NCBI GenBank assembly: GCA_003117195.1
Contig: BDSI01000032.1
Coordinates: 62,001-126,000 of the forward strand
Direction of reading: 5' to 3'
Source of the DNA: Eudorina sp. 2006-703-Eu-15
Taxonomy: Eukaryota > Chlorophyta > Chlorophyceae > Chlamydomonadales > Volvocaceae
DNA length: 64,000 nucleotides
Shown one piece after another: positions 40,659 through 51,370 of the stretch. The stretch's first letter is position 1. Each line of letters opens with the position of its first letter. The position numbers and the translations under genes were made by a program. The notes beneath the pieces are model-generated. The model had not been told where the DNA came from, did not search any database, and saw nothing but the letters and a program-made list of their open reading frames with translations.

Positions 40659-43600
40659 GGGCAGGCAGGCAGGTGGGGCGATGGGCGGGGAGCTGAGGGC
40701 ACACCGCGCCCTGCCTCCCGCCCCGCCTCCCACCTTGATGATGCCGCCGCTGTCCCCGGTGGCGATCCGCGTGTTGTTGCCGTCCAGCGCCAGTGCCTGG
40801 ACCGTCTCACCCTTGAGAGGAGGCAGCAAGTGGGGGAGGAGGAGCGGGAAGGGGTTAGAGGGAGGGGGTGGAGGAGCAGCAGCAGCAGTTGGAGACGGAG
40901 GGGGATGGCCCCTGGGGGGCCTCGAAGGACAAGCATTAAACGCAGGAAGCCGGGTCGGTTGGCCGCCCACCCCCCCAAAACATGCCCTCCTCTGCCCGCT
41001 CCTGCCCTCCTATGCTCTCTCCTACCCTACCCCCTTACCCCTCTTACTCTTTCCCCTCCTCCCCTCCTCCCCTTTCCTGCCCCCCCTCCCCTGGACCCAC
41101 CTGCCGGTGGCCGGTGAACCTCTCCGCCAGCAGCGTCCCATCCAGCACGTCCCACAGCCGCAGCCACCGGTCCGCCCCCACCGCCACCAGCACCCCCCGC
41201 AGCCGCCCGCCGCCGCCCCCGCCCGCCGACGCGCCCGTGGCCCCCGCCGACAGGAAGCCCAGCGCCTCCACCGCCCGCTCGTTGGCGGGCCGCGAGGCGG
41301 TGCCGGGCGCCACCATGCGGCGCTTGGGGGCGCACGAGTCCATGTTCCAGACCCACAGCTCGCCGTCGTCGGAGGCGGTCACCACCGTGCTGCTGCCCTC
41401 CAGGGCCACCATGGCCAGGATGTCGGCCTGGGGGGGGGCGCGCAGGGGGGGGGGGAGGGGGACGGGGGGGAGGGGCGGGTAGGGGGGAGGGGAGTATAGG
41501 AAATTGGTAGACATATTGGAGCTGCGCTGCTGCCAGAGCGAATATCCGATAAAGAGGGATGGAGGGGTGGGGAGGGGGTGGAGGGGCGGAGGGGGAAGGG
41601 GAGGAGCGGAGGTGGGAAGCAAAGACAAGGGGAGGGGAGGAGGGGTGGGCGGGAGGAGGGGGAGGGAGCGCGGGCCGAGGAGATGGGATGTGGCGGGCCC
41701 TCCCCCTCCCGGGAGTTGACCGGGGTGCGGGGTGCGGGGTGCGGGTGCGGGTGCGGGGTGCGGGGTCCGGGGTGCGGGGTCCGGGGTGCGGGGTGCGGGT
41801 GCGGGGTCCGGGGTGCGGGGTGCGGGGTGCGGAGCAGCTCATGGGTCACGTATCGCGGAGGGGGGCGCCCGTGGGCGGCCTGGTGCTCCAGTCACTCTCA
41901 AAGGATGTAGCAGCGGGGTGCGGCAGCTCCCAATGTAGGTGCACCGTAGCCCGGTGGTGCACCCAACGAGGGAACCCTTTGCCGGGCCCAATTCAGGGCA
42001 GCACAGGGCCCTCCGTTGTGGTGGGTGGGAACGGAGGGCCCTGTCCTCCGTTCCCACCCACCACACAGGGGGGCTCCGGTCGGTCCACTCGCGCTCCTCA
42101 CCCCTGTGCCACCCCATTGCGCCCCGATCCCCCCGCCCCCCCTCCAACTCCGCGCCCCGGACAACGCTCCCTGGCCAATTTCCTGTACCCCCCTCCGGCC
42201 CACCTTGCGCCCCGCCAGTGCCCTTGTACGCCCCCTCCCCCCCTGTCCCCCTCTGCGCTCCCGACCCCCCTTCCGCACCCTTCCCCCACCTTGTGCCCCG
42301 CCAGCGCCCTGGAGGGCCCCACCGACTTGGCGTTGTTGTCCTCGTAGAAGGTGATGCGGCGGTCCCACCCCGCCGCCAGCACGTAGCGCGTGAGCGGCCC
42401 CCTCAGCGGCACCAGCGCCGTCACCTCCGCGCGGGTCTTGCTCACCAGATGGCTCAGACAGGCGCCGCTGCTGAAGTTCCAGATCTGAGGGGGCCGACCG
42501 CGCCCGTTTGGGCGGATTGGGGGGGAGGGGGGGAGGGGAAGAGAAACCGGCGGGGGGAGAGATGGAGGGAGGGGGAGGATTGAACGAAACGAAACCCCAG
42601 AATCAAACCGAAGGGGACGGGAAGGGGGAGGGCCAAACGAAAAGCCGGACGGTTTAGAGGAGGACCCCACGCCGCAACGTGGGAGGTGGGGGGGACCCTA
42701 ATGAACCCGTACGATTATGGGCGGGTGGGTGGGAAAACAACAACCCAGCAGCACCGACCCGCCCTGGCAACCAGCCCGCACGCCCCGGGCCATACCCTCC
42801 CCAGGTGGCAGCAACTGCCACCTCCCCTCCCCTCTCCTCCCTAACCGCCAACACCTCCACCGCCCCACGTGGCCGCAATCCCCCCACCCCCCCTGGTACA
42901 GTCGAGTCTTTATCGGATATTCGCTCTGGCAGCAGCGCAGTATAAATATGTCTGCCAATTTCCTATACCCCCACCCCACCCCACCTTGCAGTCGCCGTCC
43001 TCCGCCCCGGTGACGAGCCGCCGCTTGGCCGCGTCGAAGGCCAGGGCCGTGATCCGCTTGTCGCCGTGGCACTGCAGGAAGCGGTAGCGCAGCTTGCCGC
43101 TGGGCACGTGCCTGGATCAGCCCCCGGGAGGGGTGGGTGGGGGTTGAGCGGGGACGAGGCGGAGAGAGAGAGCCGAGGCAGGGAGGGGGGCAGCGAGGGG
43201 AAGGGGGTGGGTGGGTGGGTGAGGGTTTAGGGTTCAGCCCCAGCCCCCTGATCACGGCTCTGGTGCTCCGGGGGGGGGGAGAGGGGGAGGGGGGGGGGTG
43301 TATGGCGCTCCGAAGCCCCAGGACACCAGCCCCAGGACAACCCACACCTCACCTTCCCCCCACTCACCTTCCGGTTCCCTCTGAGGCTTGCAAACCATTT
43401 CTTAGAAAATCTAGCCCACCCCACCAAGCCACCATCCATCCGAGACGCGTTTCCTTGGCCTGCTGTGGCCCGTCCTGACACCCGACTCGACACATCCTGA
43501 CACCGGGCAGGTTGCGCGGGTTTCCTCCCTGAACGCCCTCACACCCCCAGTCCATCCCATGGGGACAAAGCCCTCCTCCCATCCACTCACCAGGCCCCCA

Positions 43601-46600
43601 CTCCCCCCCCCCGCCCCAACCCTGGGCCCCCCTCTCCCCCCCGCACTCCCCCACACACAGCAACCCCAACCCGCCCCCCCACACATACACCGCATCCTAC
43701 GACGTCATAGCCGCTACTTCTGCTGGCGTCACGGCGCCCACCGGCGCTCGACAACGATACGGGGCGCTGCAGCATCACGGACTACACCACCTTGGGACTA
43801 CTTATGGTCGACATACTTCGCCCTGGCATATTGGTAACTCTGGTCTCGGTCTCAGTCGTCGGTTGCATTGCTGGACACGGTTCTGCTTATTCGCGGCTCA
43901 GCTTTTCTCCTTGCTAACACACCGCATTCCCCCCCCGGCCCCCCACCCACCAGACGCTGATGGTCCCCGCGTGGTCGGCCGAGATGGCCTCACTGAAGTT
44001 GGAGTTGTACATGACCCGCGTGACGGCCGCGTTGTGGGCCTGGGTGGCGCCCGCACCCGCCGTCGTCATCTTCCATACCTGGAAAGGCGAGGGGGGGAGG
44101 CGGAGGAGGAGGAGGAGGCGGAGGAGAAGGCAATGGAGGAGGAGGGGGCGGAGAAGGACGAGGAAGGGGGGGAGAAAGGCGGAGGCGTGTAAGAGGGGTG
44201 CGATGGGAGGGTGGGCCTCTCCGTCAACTTGCGCGACTGGTCGACGTCCCCCTTCCCTCTCACCCGCCCCGCCCCGTCCCCCCCGGCTCCGTACGGTGCC
44301 TTACCTTGGGTTTCATGAAACCAGTCACCAGCTGCCGCCGCTGCGTGTCGTACAGCAGGGGTGTCACCGCGTCGTCGGTGGCGGACTGCCCGGGGGAGCG
44401 GGAAGGGGGCGGGGTCGGGGTCAGGAGGGGGAGCGGGGGAGGGAGGGAGGCGGGGGCAGAAATGGGTTTGGGGAGGTCCCCTCGACATCACGCCGGGCAC
44501 TCCTGACAAGCCCAAGCCAACGCATCACAACAAGCGATGGTGCCAAGACAACGCCAGCCGCATAGCTGGCCCCTCTCTGACCCCCCTCCCCCTCCACCTG
44601 CCGTCCCTACCTGCGGCATGCTGATGAGGTCGCGGTCCGGTAGGGACTGCACGCACTTGTGGTTCCGGATGTCCCAGATCTGGGGGATGGGAAGGAGGGA
44701 AGAGGAGGAGGGAAGAGGCGACAGGGCCGGCCGGCCGGCCGGCAAGCGGGGGAGGCGGGGGAGGTTGCGGTCAGGCGGTGGGTCCTCGGAGCCGCCACAG
44801 GGGGACGGAGTGAGAGGGCAGGGGAGCTGCCTGGGCCGCCAGGTAAGGGCACCCAGGACATCCCCAGCCCCGGCCCCCAAATGCGGATCTGGACCCTCGG
44901 CACCCTCGGCACCTCCGACCTCCTCCCCGCCTGCCACCCGAACACCTTCCGTACCCCCTCATCCTCGCCGCTTCCCCCCGACTAGGATGACACCCCCTCC
45001 CACGAATCCCACGAACCCCCGAAATCGCCCCGCCCCGCCCCGCCCCGCCCCGCCGCGCCCTCCCCCTCCTGCCCACCCGGCCCGCCCCCCCTTCAATCCC
45101 CTCTCCCGGCAGGGTCCCCCCACCTTTATGATGTGGTCACTGGACATGGAGATGATCTGGTTGTCCCGGTCGTTGACCACCACGCCGGTCACCGCCGCGT
45201 TGTGGCCGCTGAGCACCGCCAGCGGCTTCTGGCTGAAGGGGTTCCACATGATAACCCGCCGGTCCAGGGAGCCCGTCACCACGAACTTGTACAGCGAGGA
45301 CCAGTCCACCGCGTTGACGCCCTGGGGGGGTGAGAGAGGCGGGGGGGGGAGGCGGGGGGGAGGCGGGGGGGGGGAGGCGGGGGGGGCAGGGAGGCGGGGG
45401 GGCAGGGAGGCGGGGGGGGGAGGCGGGGGGCAGCCAGCCGCGGACCGGGAGGAGAAGGGGGCAGGGGGGGTATAGGAGATTGGTAGACATAATGATACTG
45501 CGTTGCTGCTGGGGAGAAGGGTGGGGGGAGAAAGGGGGGCATAGGGGGAAGGAGCGGGAGGCACAGGTACATTCAGGTGTGGGACCGCCGCTTGGGCTGC
45601 CCCTGCCCTAACGCCACCTCCCAACTGTTTCCGCTGCCCACGCCGAGCGCCTTCGTCCCTCCCCCACCACACACAGTCACACACACACATACTTCCGTCG
45701 CCTTTGTCGCCTATTCCGCTGGACTTCGCTTCTCGCGGCTCAGTTTTCTTTTACACACACATGCGCGCAAACATCCCCCCCCCAGGTACCTTGGTGTGGT
45801 GTCCGTCCAGCTTCTTGAGCGGCACCCGCTCCTCCGCGTCGGTGATGGACACCGTCTTGTCCAGGGAGGCCGCCAGCACGCAGTTCATGTCGGCCACGTA
45901 CCTGGGGGTATGGGGTTATGTTGGTGTGTGGGTGTTTAGCGAAGATTGGTGAAGTGCTTGTAGGAGGGGGGCCATCGCCGGGGCGTCGGAGGGAGGGAGC
46001 CCGGAGAGCCCTCTGATGGCGTGTGAAGCATCGTGTCCGCCCGCCCATCCACCTTCCTCCCCCTCCCCCTCCCCCGGCCCCTCCGCACCCACTTGACCGA
46101 CATGACCCAGTCGTTGTGGTGGTGGAAGCGCCACCGGGGCCGCTCCGACAGCCGCTCCACGCTGCCGCTGCCGCCGCTGCCGCCGGCCGCCGCCATGGCG
46201 TCCCCCTCCGAGCCGCCGCCGCCGCCCCCGCCCGTGGACCGCACCTCGAACAGCCGCACCCAGCCGCCCCCGTCCCCCACCACCACCAGCTCGCTGTCCT
46301 TGGCCCGACTGGGCACCCACACGTCCAGACACAGCGGCACGAAGTCGATCTCCGGGATCTGCGGGCACGCGAACCCCCCCGCCGGGGTGGGATGGGGTGG
46401 GATGGGGTGAGATGGGCGTTGAGGAGAAAGGAGACGGCCAAGACACACCCAGCCCGGGGTCAGGCGTGGCGCGCTAAGCGTGGAGAAACTACCCTGGGGA
46501 AATCCCCGGGATGCAGGGTGCAGTGGGTGGAGTGGGTTGTGTGGGTGAGTAAGTGGGAGTGGGTGATTGGGGGTCGAGTGGACCGGACAGCTGCCACCCA

Positions 46601-47180
46601 TCCGGTGCCTGTTCGCAGTGTCGCGGTCTCGACTGAATCGACACGAGAGAGGGGGTGAGTCTTGACCCCACAGGGGATACGTGGCGGCAAGCCCCTACGA
46701 GACCCTCACAGGGATGTAGGAGTTGGGAGCGAGGAAGCGTACGAATGAATGGGTACAACGGACGCAGCCCGCCGCCTCCGTCTCCTCCTCCGTCTCCAAC
46801 GCCGCCGCTTGCAGCTCCGGTCCATCGGACCACCCGCCACCTGCACCGCCCGCACCTGGCCCGCGATCTCGTACGAGGCGAGGTCGTACATCCGGATGGA
46901 GCGGCTGAAGGAGCCCACCGCCAGCTTCTGGGTGAGCGGCATGAAGGCGGCGCAGGTGGCCCACAGGCCGCCGCTGTGCGCGGGCCGGGAGGGGCGCGCG
47001 CTGGAGAGGCGGTCGGAGCCCTCGCGGGAGGGCACCGCGATGCGGGGGCGCGGCAGGTGCAGCGTCTTGACGTGCTTCAGGTCCTTGGCGTTCCACAGCC
47101 GCACAGTGCCGTCCCTGCGGCCCAGGCGGCGGCGGCGACGGCCGAGCGTGTGTGTTATCAAGGAGAAAAGCTGAGCCGCG

Positions 47181-47250
<70 letters not shown>

Positions 47251-50200
47251 TCAAGGAGAGAACTGAGCCGGGAGTGTGTGTTGCTTAGGTAGGCAGAACA
47301 GGAGCGCATGACATGCGAGGGGCCGAGTAGCGCCCAAAACATTGCCCGTATGCGTAAGTAATATACCCATTTGCCCGATCCGGGAGTGTGTGTGTAAAAG
47401 AAACCCGGGAGTGTGTGTGTGTGTGTGTGTGTGTGAATCGTTACATATCTGCCGGGCCGACGCTGGCCGGGGGCGCTAACCCGCCACATACGGGAGACCG
47501 CCGAAGCACTCTCCCCCGGATACGCTCGCTCTCAACCAAGGGCGCGCCGATCCCTGAGGATCGTTGACAGCTGTGCCCCCTCAAGGGATTGGGCGGAAGC
47601 CCATCCCGGGCGGTCTGCGCCTCGCAGTCCACTGTTCAACCTCCTCAAGTCCTTGCAGCACCCAGGTGTGTGTGTTATCAAAGAGAAAAGCTGAGCCGCG
47701 AATAAGCAGACCCGTGTCCAGCAATGCAACCGACGACTGAGACCGAGACCAGAGTTACCAATATGCCAGGGCGAAATATGTCGTCCATAAGGAGTCCCAA
47801 GGTGGTGTAGGCCGGGATGCTGCAGCGCCCCGTATCGTTGTCGAGCGCCGGTGGGCGCCGGGACGCCAGCAGAAGCAGCGGCTATGACGTCGTAGGCTAA
47901 TGCAGATGAAAACTCTACTAAGCTACCTACTGATCCTAAGGTGCAGCAAAAGCAAGGGCGTATGCGTCAACAGCGCGTGCAATGCCGACAGCAAGCAAGT
48001 GCCCGGCACAACCGTCCCAGCCCGTGCAGAAGGAAAAGATACTGACCTGAATGCAGAAACGGGAGCACCAAGCGAAGCAGCACCGTCAGTGGTTAGCGAA
48101 GCGAAGTCGGAGGACATGCAAGGCGGATGGCAAGACAGGGACACACGTGAGCGCGACGGTCCTAAAAGGTGTGTGTGTGTGTGTGTGTGAGGGGGAAGGG
48201 CGGGGAAATGTGTGGTGGGCGTGGGGATGGGGGGAGGTGACGGCAGCAAGGTGCTGCGGCTTCCGGGCGGCCGAAGCAGGGCCAGACGGTTGGGGCTGCA
48301 CGGTGTGTGATTTCGGCAGTAAGGCAGCGCGCGCACAGGGCGTTGGCCCCCCTCCCCTCCCCTCCCCACCCGCGCGCGCACAGAGCCCCGTGGGCACTCA
48401 GTTGCGGCCCCGAGCTCCCCCCATCCAGTAGGCGCCACGTGTCAGGCGCCCCCGTGCCGTGCTGCGGCACTGCCTTTCCTCCCCCCGCCCCCGCCCCCTT
48501 CCGCCCCGCTCCTCTCCCTCCGTACCGGCTGCCCCTGCACCCACCCACTGCGGCCCCACCCGCCTCCCCCCACCCGCCCCCACCTCCCACACGTGGCGTA
48601 TCTGTCCACTCCGTTGACGAGCCTCATCGCGGTGATGTGGGTGATGGCGTCCTTGTGGGCCAGCAGGTCGGACACCGGGGAGGGGATGGGCTCCTGGGGG
48701 GACGGGGGGTTGGGGGGCGCGGGCAGGGGGAAACGTAAACCAAGGGCAGGACCCGGACCCGGACCAGAGGCCATCGCTGCAGGAGCACGGCCGGCGGATC
48801 TCGGGTAGCAGCCGCGGGCGGTGGCGGTCGGGCGACATTGGCTGACGGCCGTGCCGAATGGCAGGACGGCAGTTGACGAGGTCCTGATTCGGCCGCCTGT
48901 CGGGCTGCGCCTACCCCTCGTCCCCTGCCCCCTTCCGTCCACCTCCGGTTCAGGGCACCCGGCCTCCACCCCTCCCCTCCAACCTCCGTAGTATGAATAT
49001 GCCTACCAATTTCCTATAGCCCCCACCCCCCCTCCACCCACCCCCCTACCCACCCACCCCCTCCTCACCTGCATGGTGACGGTGCTCTCGAACTCGCGCA
49101 CCCGGGCACTGCCCTGGCTCTCTAGCAACATGTAGGTGGAGAACTCGTCCCAGTCGATGGTGCCGTCGCTGTGTGTGTGTGTGTGTGTGTGTGCGAGGGG
49201 GGCGGGGTAGGTAATTGGTAGACATATATGAGGGGTGATAGGAAGTTGGTAAATGTAACGACGTTAGGCCTACAAGGCCGCTCGTCCAAAGTTCGCACGT
49301 GCCGTATGGCGCTTGCATTTTGAGTCGGCTAAATACCGATGCTTCAACCTAAACGGTATTATTCAATACCACCAATCTGTGGACTACTAACTTACTAGAC
49401 ATATTGTTGCATATATGAAAGGGGGGGTCAGGGCAAGGATTGGGGGACAGAAAGAGACCATAGGAGGGGGGGCCCGCAGCGAGGGGGTCCAGCCAGAAGA
49501 AGTAAGGGGAGGGGAGCGGTGGGTGCTGGGCAAGTGGGGCGACGTGGGAAGCCGGGCGGAGGGGCGGAGGGGGCGTGGGTTCGCTGTTCCGAATGACAAG
49601 AGGGGTGGGGGTGTGTCGTACCGAGCACCGACCGTGCCGCGCATGCCCCCACGGCGCGGGCTCGCAGGCGGCACAGGCGTCTCCTCGCCACTCGCCCCTC
49701 CCTAATGGCCCCCCTTTCTCCCCTGCCCCCGCCGCGACTCCCTCCCAAGGCCCTCCCAAAGCGGCCTCCATGTCAGCGCCACCAGGGCTCCACCACCTGA
49801 CCCCGAAACACGTGTTGACATCCCCTGCGACCTCACACGTCCGTCGGGCGTATCCGTCCACCCTCTTCACCCCCCGCCCGTCGCGAGGCCCGCAGCGCCG
49901 TACAGTGGCGGCCCCTGCCAGCCCCTCTCCCTCCCTCCCTCCCTCTCCCCCCCTACCCCTTTCCCTCCATGGACGGGAGGACATGGGACCGCTCCCCACC
50001 TGTCCGCGTCGATGCGCATGAACAGCTTGGCCAGGGCCTCCGCGTCCCCGCCATCCTCCGTCTGAAGGATACCTGCGAGCGTGGGTGTGTGCGGGGGGCA
50101 GGCAGGGCAGGAGCGCATGTGCGTGTGGGTGTGTGTGTTTAGATTAGAGACCCGCCCGACCCAAACCAAACACCATGGGGGTGTGTGCGGTGTTGAGAGG

Positions 50201-51317
50201 CAGCCAGGGGCCGTAAGCTGAGCGGGGCGCTAGAGAGCTCCAGGGGGGCCGAGGGGGGTGTAGGAAATTAGAAGACATTTCAAACGAGGGGCCGGGCCGC
50301 GGACACCCGGGGAGAGGACGTCGAGTGTGGGCCGGGTTCCACACGGCCGGGCCGCGGGGTCGGCAGCTGGACGTCATGGCCGCTCTGAGGTTGCTGCGCC
50401 CCCCGGGGATGTCCGCTCCGGCCACGTTGCCGTGGCTGCCTCCGCCCGTATGCGGTATGCCCCCGCACCCGCCCCTCCAGGAGCCCGGCACTGCACATCT
50501 CCACGTGTGACCATCCCCCCAAAGCCGTTCTCTTTCTAACCCCAACCCCCAAGCCGAAACCAAAAACCCACCCGCCAGGAGTCCTGGGCCATCCCGCCAG
50601 CCGCCACTCGGGCCCACACAAAGTGTGTGCTCTCCTCCCAGCCGTCGCATAACCCCATCCTCCCCACCTCCCTGGGGTTCATTGGACGTTTTTTTCAAAC
50701 GCCCCCCCTGGTGACGTGCCACGGGTCCATCTCACCTCACTTCCCGCAGGATGCCCACCCGCCCCGCCCCGCCCCGCCCCCAGACCGCCAGCTGCACAAA
50801 GTGACTCCTTCGAACCCTCTCCCGCCACTCCACTCCAGTGCTGATCGGGACAAGGCAGGACACAGGACCATCGCGTGCCCTCCCGCCGGGGGCCCTCTTC
50901 AGTGTCCCGCTCCGCCCAGCCCGGGTCACCCCCTCGCCGGGTCCCGCCCCGCCCCAACGACCACCACCCACCCAGGAAGGCCTTAATGAACTCCTGCGGG
51001 TGCAGCTGCCCCGTGCCGTCCGTGTCTGCGCTGTCGAACTTGGCCTTCACACGCCGAAGGATGTCCTGTGTGTGGCCGGTGGACAGGAGGGAGGGAGGGA
51101 GGGGCGGGCCACCGGGCGATTGCAGTGCGGCAGGCGAGCTGATGTGGCCGGGGCGCGCTAGTGGAGGGGCGGAGGGTGTGAGGCGGGTGGTGACGGTGTG
51201 GGGGAGCGAGTGGCGATAGCGCGAGTGGCGGTGGGGCAACGGCGCAGCGGGTGGACCCAGCGCTTCATGGCGGCTGCACATTGATCCCCCGGGGTCCAGC
51301 TGGCCCTGGCGTCGAGC

Positions 51318-51370
<53 letters not shown>

